DNA from: Rhizobium sp. ZPR4
Lineage (GTDB): Bacteria > Pseudomonadota > Alphaproteobacteria > Rhizobiales > Rhizobiaceae
NCBI RefSeq assembly: GCF_040215725.1
Contig: NZ_CP157969.1
Coordinates: 744,001 to 808,000 of the forward strand
Direction: 5' to 3'
Length of the DNA stretch: 64,000 nt
Part shown: one piece after another, positions 8,244-16,251 of the stretch
How positions within the stretch are numbered: the stretch's first letter is position 1
Layout: each line of letters opens with the position of its first letter
Notes under the pieces: model-generated
What the model was told of the DNA's origin: nothing
The model's input: only the letters and a program-made list of their open reading frames with translations
Databases searched by the model: none
Position numbers and translations under genes: made by a program

Positions 8244-11169
8244 GGAGTTTCTCGTTCTGAGGGTCGATGAAGACGGGACTGCAGATCACCGCATCCGTGA
8301 ATTCGTTTCTAAGGCCGTTCCAGACGATGATCTTCTCACCGATGCGCTCCGGGCCGCTCTTGATGAGGGCGAGCCCGATCGTATGGCCAAGGCTCGGCGA
8401 AAAGGCGCTCGATGTCACGTAGCCCTGGTCGTTTTCGAGCGTCGCGGCCGCGCCTTCCGCCAGGATATGGGCGCCGGTGCGGAAACTGGTTGCCGGGTTG
8501 ACCGGTTTGACGCCGACGAGGCGAGGCCGGTCAGCTGCCTGCAGGCCTTCGCGTTGAAGCATCGCTTTGCCGATGAAATCGGGCTTCGTTGCCGAAACCA
8601 TGCGGGCAAAGCCAAGATCATCAGGCGTTACCGTGCCGTTGATCTCGGCATGGGTGACGTGGCCCTTCTCGATGCGGAGCACGCCAAGCGCCTCGGCTCC
8701 ATAGGCACAGATCTCGTGGCTTTGGCCCGTCAGCATGATGGCGTCGGCAACCGATTCGCCGTAGGCTGCGGGCACGCCGAGCTCATAGGCGAGTTCGCCG
8801 GAGAAGGATATGCGGAAGAGGCGACCCTGGAGCTTACCGCCGAACAGGGAGACCGCGCGTGCGCTCATGAACGGGAAAGCCGCGTCGGAAATGTCGTCAT
8901 CGACAATTTCGGAGAGGATCGCCCGGGATTTCGGGCCGGCCACCGCCATCTGTGCCCATTGATCGGTCGACGATGCAAAATAGACGTCCAGCTCGGGCCA
9001 CAGCGTCTGGGCGCAGAATTCTAGATGCGTCAGCACGCCGGCCGCGAGCGCCGTCGTCGTGGTCATGAAGAAATGGTCTTCGCTCAAGCGGCTGGTCGTG
9101 CCGTCGTCATAGATCATGCCGTCTTCGCGCAGCATGATGCCGTAGCGCGCCTTGCCGACGGAAAGCTTGGCAAAGCCGTTGCAATAGATGCGGTCGAGGA
9201 AGGTTGACGCATCCTTGCCGAAGATCTCGATCTTGCCGAGCGTCGAGACGTCGCAGATCCCGGCATTCCTGCGGATGTTCAAAACTTCGCGATCCACGCT
9301 TTCGCGCCAGGTCTTTTCGCCGTCCCGCGGAAACCAGGAGGAGCGGTACCAGAGGCCGGTCTCGACGAAGACCGCGCCGTTTTTCTTCGCCCATGCATGC
9401 AAGGGGGATTTGCGTGCCGGCTGGAAATGCTTAGCCCGCGAAGTACCTGTCAGCGCGCCGAAGGAAACAGGCGTATAGAAGGGCCGGAACGTCGTGGTCC
9501 CGACCTCGGCCGGCGAGACGCCGCGAGCCTCGGCGAGAATGCCGATGGCGTTGATATTGGAAAGCTTGCCCTGGTCCGTCGCCATGCCGTTCGTCGTATA
9601 GCGCTTGGCAAGCTCGACATCGCCATAGCCCTCACGCACGGCGAGACCAAGGTCTTTCAAGTGAACGTCATTCTGATAGTCGACGAAAGCCTTGCCCTTG
9701 CCGCCTTTGACGTACCATAGCGGCGTGGCAGTGGGTGATGTTTCCTCTGCTGAAACAAAGGCGGGGTCAACCTTGCCAAAGCCGATTGCCTCCAATGCCT
9801 CGGCGGCCTTGCGTGCTCCGTCGCTAAGGCAAATCTCGGTGGAGGCAAGGCCTGCCGCGGAGCCGGCAATCAGCAAGCCATCCTGTCTTTCCGGCACGAG
9901 GAAGGCTCCGTGTTTTTCCGACCAGACCGGCCTTGCGCCGCGATGGCAGGCGAGATGGATGATCGGGCTCCAGCCGCCGGACATGGCCAGAGCATCGGCA
10001 TCAATCTCCTGCGTACCCGATCCGCTCGCAATGCTGACCCCACGCACCTGCTTTCTGCCAAGCGCGTCGATGATGCATGCGCCGGTCAGCACCCGAGCCT
10101 TGCCGTTCCAATCTTCGCCGCCATTACCGCGCGTATCGACGACGGCGGCCACCTCCATACCTGCCGCCTCAAGATCAGCAGCGGTCCGGTAGCCGGAACT
10201 GTTGGTCGTGAAGATAACGGTACGCTTGCCGGGAGCGACCGCTTGCCTGTTCAGATAGCTGCGCATGGCGCCAGCCATCATCACGCCTGGAATATCGTTG
10301 CCGCCGAAGACGAGCGGCCGCTCCTCGGCACCGGTCGCAAGGATCGCCTGCTTGGCGATGATGCGCCAGAGGCGTTCGACCGGCTGACGCGGGTCGGGCG
10401 TTGCCACATGCTTCTGGACACGCTCGACCGCGCCGAAGACATTGTCGTCGTACCAGCCGATAACCGTCGTGCGCGGCAGGCATTGCACGTTGGGCAGGCC
10501 GTTAAGTTCGACCAGCATCTCCTTGAGCGATGAGCTGGGTTCCGAAAGTAAACTGCCGCCGAGCTCGAAGCCTTCATCTGCGAGGATGACGCGCGCACCG
10601 GCGCGCCCCGCTGTCAGTGCTGCGGCAAGACCCGTAGGTCCGGCGCCGATGATGAGCAGATCGCAATGCGCCCAACACTTTTCATAGGAATCGGGGTCGG
10701 CCTCATAGGACGCCTTGCCGAGACCGGCGGCCTTGCGGATCAACGGCTCGTAGATCTTCTCCCAGAAGGCGGCGGGCCACATGAAGGTCTTGTAGTAGAA
10801 GCCGGCGCTGAGGAAGGGGGAGAGCAGGCCGTTGACGGCGCCGACATCGAAGCCGAGCGAGGGCCAGCGGTTCTGGCTGCGGGCGATCAGCCGGTCGTGA
10901 AGCTCGATCATCGTGGCGCGGGTATTGGCTTCCGTTCGACCGCCTGTGCCGGTCGTCACGAGTGCGTTGGGTTCGGCGGCTCCCGCCGTCAGGATGCCGC
11001 GCGGCCTATGGTATTTAAAGCTGCGCCCGACGAGCTGGATGCCGTTGGCAAGCAAAGCAGATGCAAGCGTGTCGCCGGGATGGCCAGTGAGGTCCTTGCC
11101 GTCGAAGCTGAAGGCAATGGTTTTGGCGCGATCGATCCGGCCGCCGGAGGAAAGACGATAGCTGCTCAT
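8236..11169 (-). CDS. mgdC: N-methylglutamate dehydrogenase subunit C (sarcosine oxidase alpha-like)
   Basis: A 977-residue SoxA-family subunit. The N-terminus is a 2Fe-2S ferredoxin-like domain typical of SoxA, with GKDLTGHPGDTLASALLANG. A dinucleotide-binding fold follows (LLIIGAGPTGLAAALTAGRAG), then a C-terminal GcvT-like tetrahydrofolate domain from about residue 590 to the end. The demethylated carbon is expected to leave as methylene-tetrahydrofolate from this domain. The start at 11169 overlaps the delta-subunit stop as ATGA; a longer frame to 11280 lacks homology. Sarcosine oxidase and N-methylglutamate dehydrogenase are homologous, and the context decides the substrate here. Confidence 0.88.
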   Translation of the reverse strand: MSSYRLSSGGRIDRAKTIAFSFDGKDLTGHPGDTLASALLANGIQLVGRSFKYHRPRGILTAGAAEPNALVTTGTGGRTEANTRATMIELHDRLIARSQNRWPSLGFDVGAVNGLLSPFLSAGFYYKTFMWPAAFWEKIYEPLIRKAAGLGKASYEADPDSYEKCWAHCDLLIIGAGPTGLAAALTAGRAGARVILADEGFELGGSLLSEPSSSLKEMLVELNGLPNVQCLPRTTVIGWYDDNVFGAVERVQKHVATPDPRQPVERLWRIIAKQAILATGAEERPLVFGGNDIPGVMMAGAMRSYLNRQAVAPGKRTVIFTTNSSGYRTAADLEAAGMEVAAVVDTRGNGGEDWNGKARVLTGACIIDALGRKQVRGVSIASGSGTQEIDADALAMSGGWSPIIHLACHRGARPVWSEKHGAFLVPERQDGLLIAGSAAGLASTEICLSDGARKAAEALEAIGFGKVDPAFVSAEETSPTATPLWYVKGGKGKAFVDYQNDVHLKDLGLAVREGYGDVELAKRYTTNGMATDQGKLSNINAIGILAEARGVSPAEVGTTTFRPFYTPVSFGALTGTSRAKHFQPARKSPLHAWAKKNGAVFVETGLWYRSSWFPRDGEKTWRESVDREVLNIRRNAGICDVSTLGKIEIFGKDASTFLDRIYCNGFAKLSVGKARYGIMLREDGMIYDDGTTSRLSEDHFFMTTTTALAAGVLTHLEFCAQTLWPELDVYFASSTDQWAQMAVAGPKSRAILSEIVDDDISDAAFPFMSARAVSLFGGKLQGRLFRISFSGELAYELGVPAAYGESVADAIMLTGQSHEICAYGAEALGVLRIEKGHVTHAEINGTVTPDDLGFARMVSATKPDFIGKAMLQREGLQAADRPRLVGVKPVNPATSFRTGAHILAEGAAATLENDQGYVTSSAFSPSLGHTIGLALIKSGPERIGEKIIVWNGLRNEFTDAVICSPVFIDPQNEKLHA

Positions 11170-11444
11170 GCGCCACCTCCAAGCTTGGCAAGCGCCGCGT
11201 CGCTGACGCCATGGACCTTGTGGGTAACCGTGTCGCGCTCGACAATCAGCCAGCGGCGGCAGCCGGAGGAATGATGCCAATATTCCTTATGCAGTCCTTT
11301 CGGATTGCCGCGAAGATAGACGTAGTCGAACCAGTCTTCCGAACTGGCATCGGCTGCCGGGCGGGTGAGGTTCGCATCCCCTTTGATGGTGAACTCTTCC
11401 TTGGGACGAGTTCCGCAATGAGGGCAGGAAATTAGGCTTGCCAT
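11166..11444 (-). CDS. mgdB: N-methylglutamate dehydrogenase subunit B (sarcosine oxidase delta-like)
   Basis: A 92-residue SoxD-family subunit, the normal length. The zinc site is visible: an N-terminal CPHCGTR ribbon and, near the C-terminus, HHSSGCRRWL supplying His and Cys ligands. The family stretch DWFDYVYLRGNPKG lies between. The delta subunit is structural, binding zinc at the alpha-beta interface. It starts 12 bp after the beta gene with GAGGAC upstream and is translationally coupled to the alpha gene. Confidence 0.88.
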   Translation of the reverse strand: MASLISCPHCGTRPKEEFTIKGDANLTRPAADASSEDWFDYVYLRGNPKGLHKEYWHHSSGCRRWLIVERDTVTHKVHGVSDAALAKLGGGA

Positions 11445-11456
11445 CGTATCATGTCC

Positions 11457-12707
11457 TCAATGCAGGTTCGGTTGGGCGCCGACGCCCTTTTCATCGATCT
11501 GGTAGCCGCGCCGAAAGCGATCGAGGCGCAGCTGCGTCGCTGTTTCATGCGGCTCGTTGCGGGCGATCAGATGGGCATAGCAGTAGCCTGATGCCGGCGT
11601 TGCCTTGAAGCCGCCGTAGCACCAGCCGGCGTTCAGATAGAGATTGTCGAGATGGGTGCGGTCGATGATCGGCGAGCCGTCCATGCTCATGTCCATGACG
11701 CCGCCCCATGTGCGCAGGTAGCGCACCCGCGTCAGCGCCGGGATCATCGCCACGCCGGCTTCGGCGACATGTTCGACGGTCGCGAGATTGCCGCGCTGGG
11801 CATAGGAATTGTAGCCGTCGATATCGCCGCCGAAGACGAGGCCGCCCTTGTCGGATTGCGAGACATAGAAATGGCCGGCGCCGAAGGTGACGACGCAGTC
11901 GATGAACGGCTTCAGGCCCTCGGAGACGAAAGCCTGCAGTACATGACTTTCGATCGGCAGGCGCAGCCCCGCCATGTCGGCGACCACGGTGGAATTGCCG
12001 GCTGCAGCCAGCGCCAGCTTGCCGCAGCCGATGAAGCCCTTGGTGGTTTCGACACCGGTCACGCGGCCGTTTTCGGTGCGGATACCGGTGACTTCGCAGC
12101 CGGTGATGATATCGACGCCGCGGCTGTCGGCGCCGCGGGCATAGCCCCAGGCAACCGCATCGTGGCGCACCGTGCCGCCGCGCGCCTGCAGCAGGCCACC
12201 CATGATCGGGAAACGGGCGTTTTCAAAGTCGAGGAAGGGCAGCTTCTTGCGGACAGCCTCGCGGTCGAGCAGCTCGGCATCGACGCCGTGCAGGCGCATG
12301 GCATTGCCGCGCCGAGTGTAGGCGTCGCGCTGTGCATCCGAGTGGAAGAGGTTGAGCACGCCGCGCTGCGAGACCATGGCGTTGAAATTGAAGTCCTGCT
12401 CCAGCCCTTCCCAGAGCTTCATCGACAGCTCGTAAAAGGGATTGTTGCCGGGCAGCAGGTAGTTGGAACGGATGATCGTCGTGTTGCGGCCGATATTGCC
12501 AGAGCCTAGGTAGCCCTTTTCCAGAACAGCGACATTGGTGATGCCGAAGGTCTTGGAGAGATAATAGGCTGTTGCCAGCCCATGGCCGCCGCCACCGACG
12601 ATGATGACATCATAATGTGGCTTCGGTTGCGGCTGCCGCCAGGCTGGCGCCCAGCCGGTATTGCCGCGTAGGCCGTTGAGGAAGACAGAGAAAGCCGAAT
12701 AGCGCAT
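11457..12707 (-). CDS. mgdA: N-methylglutamate dehydrogenase subunit A (sarcosine oxidase beta-like)
   Basis: A 416-residue SoxB-family flavoprotein, the catalytic amine-oxidising subunit. The FAD Rossmann motif is at residues 34-42 (VIIVGGGGHGLATAYYL), and the C-terminus holds the FAD-contacting NAGWCYGGFKATPASG segment. The family also binds FMN covalently through a His at the interface with the alpha subunit. It opens the leftward mgdABCD operon. Its promoter lies in the 88-bp gap shared with the divergent GlxA-like regulator. Alternative label: soxB. Confidence 0.88.
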   Translation of the reverse strand: MRYSAFSVFLNGLRGNTGWAPAWRQPQPKPHYDVIIVGGGGHGLATAYYLSKTFGITNVAVLEKGYLGSGNIGRNTTIIRSNYLLPGNNPFYELSMKLWEGLEQDFNFNAMVSQRGVLNLFHSDAQRDAYTRRGNAMRLHGVDAELLDREAVRKKLPFLDFENARFPIMGGLLQARGGTVRHDAVAWGYARGADSRGVDIITGCEVTGIRTENGRVTGVETTKGFIGCGKLALAAAGNSTVVADMAGLRLPIESHVLQAFVSEGLKPFIDCVVTFGAGHFYVSQSDKGGLVFGGDIDGYNSYAQRGNLATVEHVAEAGVAMIPALTRVRYLRTWGGVMDMSMDGSPIIDRTHLDNLYLNAGWCYGGFKATPASGYCYAHLIARNEPHETATQLRLDRFRRGYQIDEKGVGAQPNLH

Positions 12708-12751
12708 GGTCAGGTCCGCTTTGAACTGCGCTCATGATGACAGAGTGAAAA

Positions 12752-12812
12752 ATGTCGACTTGCCTGATTGGGACCTATTTCGATAGAAAAGGGACATGGC
12801 TCAAGTCGACAT
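12752..12812. promoter_or_regulatory. Long-spaced 11-bp inverted repeat over the mgdA/glxA promoter
   Basis: ATGTCGACTTG at 12752-12762 and its exact complement CAAGTCGACAT at 12802-12812 are separated by 39 bp. The left arm is in the divergent promoter gap; the right arm is inside codons 3-6 of the GlxA-like gene. Such spacing suits two AraC-family sites or a looped autoregulatory complex. Coding constraint on the right arm could also make it a coincidence. Confidence 0.4.
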
Positions 12813-13755
12813 CAGAAATACCCAAAACATCGGTTTCATCCTGATCCCGGGATTCGCCCTGATGTCTTTTGCATCCGCGAGTGAACCATTGCGCGCCGCC
12901 AATCTTCTGGCCGGGCGCGAAATCTACCGATTATCGACTTTCTCGCCGGACGGTGCGCCGGCGGTATCATCGGGTGGCGTTCCGGTGCCGGCCGAACCTC
13001 TCCCCGGTCGTGGGTCTGATCTCGGCACGGTCTTCGTTTGCGCCGGCGGCTCGCCCCGGGACTGGCACTACCCTTCGGTTCTTGCCTGCCTGCGTCAGCT
13101 CGCACGCGAAGGCGTTCGTATCGGCGGCATTTCCGGCGGTCCCTATCTGCTGGCGGCCGCCGGGCTTCTGGCCGAGCGCGATTTCACCATTCATTGGGAG
13201 CATGCGCCGGCACTGCTTGAAGCTTTCCCCACGCTTACGCCACGCCAGGCGCGCTTCGTCATCGACGGCAACCGCATCACCTGCGGCGGTGGCATTGCGC
13301 CGCTCGATATGATGCATGTGCTGATATCCGAACGCATGGGCGCTGATTTTGCCCGGCGCGTCAGTGACTGGTATCTGCACACCGAAGTTGGCGAGCCCGC
13401 AGCGCCGCAGCGCGGTTCGCTTGCCGAGCGTTACGGCGTTCATCATCCGGGCTTGCTGAGCGTGCTCGAAAAGATGGAAGAGACGATCGAAATGCCGCTC
13501 GACCGTGCTGCCATGGCCCGGATTGCCGGGGTCACGCCGCGTCATCTCGACCGGCTGTTTGCCGCTCATCTCGGATCGACATTCCTTGAGCAATATCGGC
13601 GGATAAGGCTGCAGCATGCCAGACGGCTCCTGGAACAGAGCCCGCTTTCGATTTCCGAAATCGCCGTCGCCACCGGCTTTTCCAGCGGCGCGCATTTCTC
13701 GCGGGCCTATCGCTCTCTCTATGGGATCGCGCCCGGCGATACGCGCCGCACCTGA
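12796..13755 (+). CDS. glxA: GlxA/GbdR-type AraC-family transcription activator
   Basis: A 319-residue regulator. Residues 10-190 form a DJ-1/PfpI glutamine-amidotransferase-like sensor domain (IGFILIPGFALMSFASASEP, GGISGGPYLLAAAGLL). The last 100 residues are the AraC double helix-turn-helix (MARIAGVTPRHLDRLFAAHL and ISEIAVATGFSSGAHFSRAY). This architecture is that of GbdR, which senses betaine and dimethylglycine in Pseudomonas, and of S. meliloti GlxA. Placed between mgdABCD and mgsABC, it is the best candidate activator of both. AAAAGGG precedes the ATG. Confidence 0.88.
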   Translation: MAQVDIRNTQNIGFILIPGFALMSFASASEPLRAANLLAGREIYRLSTFSPDGAPAVSSGGVPVPAEPLPGRGSDLGTVFVCAGGSPRDWHYPSVLACLRQLAREGVRIGGISGGPYLLAAAGLLAERDFTIHWEHAPALLEAFPTLTPRQARFVIDGNRITCGGGIAPLDMMHVLISERMGADFARRVSDWYLHTEVGEPAAPQRGSLAERYGVHHPGLLSVLEKMEETIEMPLDRAAMARIAGVTPRHLDRLFAAHLGSTFLEQYRRIRLQHARRLLEQSPLSISEIAVATGFSSGAHFSRAYRSLYGIAPGDTRRT

Positions 13756-13833
13756 TTTTCGTCGCAGTTGAGAAAATTTCACTGGGAGGATAGACTTCTT
13801 CCCAGCAAGCCCTGCCGGCAAAAAGGATATAGA

Positions 13834-14517
13834 ATGAAAACCAAGGCAGATAAAATAGCGGCCGACGACCCATCCCATGGCGGACGCTCGGCTTTCCTGC
13901 AGAATCCGCATGCGGTGCGCGAGCCCAAGGAAAACAATCTCGAAATGGCGATCGGCCACGAGGTTCGCGCCTATCGCAAGAAGCTCGGCATCACCGTGAC
14001 GGATCTTGCCGCCGCGACCGGTATCTCGCTCGGGATGCTGTCGAAGATCGAGAACGGCAATATCTCGCCGTCGCTGACGACGCTGCAATCGCTGTCGCGC
14101 GCGCTCGGGGTGCCGCTGACCGCCTTCTTCCGCCGCTATGAAGAGCCGCGCAACGCCGTCTTCGTCAAGGCTGGCCAGGGCGTCGAACTCGAGCGGCGTG
14201 GCACGCGGGCGGGACATCAATATAATCTGCTCGGCCATATCGACAACAATTCGAGCGGCGTCATCGTCGAGCCCTATCTCATCACGTTGACTGCCGATTC
14301 CGACGTCTTCCCGACGTTCCAGCATGAGGGGATGGAGTTCCTCTACATGCTGGAAGGCGAGGTGATGTACCGCCACGGCGACCAGCTTTATCCCATGCAG
14401 CCCGGCGACAGTCTCTTCTTCGATGCCGACGCGCCGCATGGCCCGGAGGTGCTGGTAAAACTGCCGGCAAAATACCTGTCGATCATCAGTTACCCACAGC
14501 GGGGCAAGACCGACTGA
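13834..14517 (+). CDS. XRE-cupin transcription regulator
   Basis: About 227 residues: an XRE helix-turn-helix (residues 40-95: EVRAYRKKLGITVTDLAAAT, then SKIENGNISPSL) joined to a C-terminal cupin (EFLYMLEGEVMYRHGD, then PGDSLFFDADAPHG). This family senses small metabolites and often controls amine, polyamine or amino-acid use. ATG 13834 with AAAGGA upstream is chosen over a frame extension to 13768. It lies directly upstream of mgsABC and probably regulates them. Confidence 0.88.
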   Translation: MKTKADKIAADDPSHGGRSAFLQNPHAVREPKENNLEMAIGHEVRAYRKKLGITVTDLAAATGISLGMLSKIENGNISPSLTTLQSLSRALGVPLTAFFRRYEEPRNAVFVKAGQGVELERRGTRAGHQYNLLGHIDNNSSGVIVEPYLITLTADSDVFPTFQHEGMEFLYMLEGEVMYRHGDQLYPMQPGDSLFFDADAPHGPEVLVKLPAKYLSIISYPQRGKTD

Positions 14518-14525
14518 CTTGCCTT

Positions 14526-14546
14526 AAAAGAAAAATTTATTCTTTT
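14526..14546. promoter_or_regulatory. AT-rich inverted repeat upstream of mgsA
   Basis: AAAAGAA and TTCTTTT flank a 7-bp spacer, 9 bp after the XRE-cupin stop and 65 bp before mgsA. It could be the operator of that regulator, or a weak terminator with a TTTT tail. A loosely similar AAAAAGAAAATATCTT sequence occurs at 29326-29341 upstream of the permease gene. Confidence 0.35.
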
Positions 14547-14610
14547 GAGTTGAAAAACCGCAAGGGACCTGATAGCCATTTTTGCAGATGCGAAAACGGA
14601 GGCTTTGGGC

Positions 14611-15519
14611 ATGTGCGGAATTGTCGGTCTTTTCTTGAAGGATAAGGCGCTGGAGCCGAAACTCGGCGCGCTTCTATCTTCCATGCTGATCACGATGACC
14701 GATCGCGGACCTGATAGCGCGGGCATTGCGATCTACGGCAACGATAATGGCGCCACGGCGAAGATAACCGTTCAGTCGGCCGATCCGATAAAGGATTTCG
14801 ACGGGCTGGAATATGAGCTGAGGCGCGCCCTCGACGTGCCCGTTTCGGTGACGGTCAAGAGCACGCATGCGGTCATCACGCTTGCCAAGGACAAGCTCGA
14901 CGAAGGCAGGGCGGCCCTGACGGCATCGCGTCCGAACATCCGCGTCATGAGCAGCGGCGATACCGTCGAAATCTACAAGGAAGTCGGCCTGCCGAAGGAC
15001 GTGGTCTCGCGCTTCGGTGTCACCGCCATGTCCGGCACGCACGGCATCGGCCATACCCGCATGGCGACCGAGTCGGCCGTCACCACGCTTGGTGCCCATC
15101 CCTTCTCGACAGGGTCGGACCAGTGCCTGGTTCACAATGGTTCGCTGTCGAACCACAACAACCTGCGACGCGAGCTGAAGCGCGAGGGCATGACGTTCGA
15201 GACGGAAAACGACACGGAAGTCGCCGCCGCCTACCTCACCGCCGAAATGGCGAAAGGCAAAGATCTCGGCGCGGCACTGGAAAGCGCGGTCGACGATCTC
15301 GACGGCTTCTTCACCTTCGTCGTCGGCACAAAGTCGGGTTTCGGCGTCGTTCGCGATCCCATCGCCTGCAAGCCGGCGGTCATGGCCGAAACCGATCAAT
15401 ATGTCGCCTTCGGCTCCGAATATCGCGCGCTGGTCAATCTGCCGGGCATTGAGAATGCCCGCATCTGGGAGCCGGAGCCGGCGACCGTCTATTTCTGGGA
15501 TCACGAAAAGGCCGCCTGA
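14611..15519 (+). CDS. mgsA: N-methylglutamate synthase subunit A (GlxB-type glutamine amidotransferase)
   Basis: A 302-residue class II (Ntn-type) glutamine amidotransferase. It starts MCGIVGLF, where Cys2 becomes the N-terminal nucleophile after Met removal. This decides the start at 14611 over an in-frame ATG two codons earlier. Family motifs DRGPDSAGIAIYG, GIGHTRMATES and LVHNGSLSNH are present. It corresponds to the amidotransferase domain of glutamate synthase GltB, split into its own gene, and should release the methylamine group of gamma-glutamylmethylamide. In S. meliloti the homologue is called glxB. Confidence 0.88.
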   Translation: MCGIVGLFLKDKALEPKLGALLSSMLITMTDRGPDSAGIAIYGNDNGATAKITVQSADPIKDFDGLEYELRRALDVPVSVTVKSTHAVITLAKDKLDEGRAALTASRPNIRVMSSGDTVEIYKEVGLPKDVVSRFGVTAMSGTHGIGHTRMATESAVTTLGAHPFSTGSDQCLVHNGSLSNHNNLRRELKREGMTFETENDTEVAAAYLTAEMAKGKDLGAALESAVDDLDGFFTFVVGTKSGFGVVRDPIACKPAVMAETDQYVAFGSEYRALVNLPGIENARIWEPEPATVYFWDHEKAA

Positions 15520-15549
15520 TCAGAAGCGCCGCAATCGAGAGAGATCTAT

Positions 15550-16236
15550 ATGCCAGTTTTCGACCTATCCGTCACGCCGCTGCGCGAACTCAATAGCGCC
15601 CTCCATGGCCTTCCCGAGGGCACCAACGACCTGGCCTTCGAAGTCGTCAATCCGCGCGGCCATCATGCCGTGGCCGCCGGTATCGATGCGCCCGTCACCG
15701 TCGATATCAAAGGGTCTGTCGGCTATTACTGCGCCGGCATGAACGATGGCGGCAACGTCACCGTACACGGTTCGGCAGGTCCGGGCGTTGCCGAAAACAT
15801 GATGTCCGGCAGCGTCGTCATCGAAGGCGATGCCAGCCAGTATGCCGGCGCCACCGGCCGCGGCGGGCTGCTCGTCATCAAGGGCAATGCCGCCTCGCGT
15901 TGCGGCATCTCGATGAAGGGCATCGACATCGTCGTCTACGGCAATATCGGCCATATGTCGGCCTTCATGGGCCAGTCCGGTCATCTGGTCGTGCTGGGTG
16001 ACGCCGGCGATGCACTGGGCGACAGCCTCTACGAGGCCAAGCTTTTCGTGCGTGGTTCGGTCCAAAGCCTCGGTTCGGACTGCATCGAAAAGGAAATGCG
16101 CCCGGAGCATCTGGAAAAGCTCTCCGAACTTCTTGAGAAGGCCGGCGTGCGCGGCGTCAAGCCTGAGGAGTTCAAGCGCTACGGATCGGCCCGCAAACTC
16201 TATAATTTCAACATCGACAATGCCGACGCCTATTGA
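15550..16236 (+). CDS. mgsB: N-methylglutamate synthase subunit B (GXGXG domain protein, GlxC-like)
   Basis: A 228-residue protein equal to the C-terminal GXGXG beta-helix domain of glutamate synthase. Repeated strands with Gly-rich turns are visible: GYYCAGMNDGGNVTVHGSAG, then ATGRGGLLVIKGNAASRCGI. In the parent enzyme this domain is structural and contacts the FMN domain. It starts 31 bp after mgsA and ends 16 bp before mgsC. Confidence 0.87.
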   Translation: MPVFDLSVTPLRELNSALHGLPEGTNDLAFEVVNPRGHHAVAAGIDAPVTVDIKGSVGYYCAGMNDGGNVTVHGSAGPGVAENMMSGSVVIEGDASQYAGATGRGGLLVIKGNAASRCGISMKGIDIVVYGNIGHMSAFMGQSGHLVVLGDAGDALGDSLYEAKLFVRGSVQSLGSDCIEKEMRPEHLEKLSELLEKAGVRGVKPEEFKRYGSARKLYNFNIDNADAY

Positions 16237-16251
16237 GACGAAGGGGACCTC

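Noticed and set aside
12967..14439. 490-codon open frame on the minus strand
   Set aside because: Antisense shadow of the GlxA-like and XRE-cupin genes; Arg/His-rich with no domain, while both + strand genes have clear motifs.
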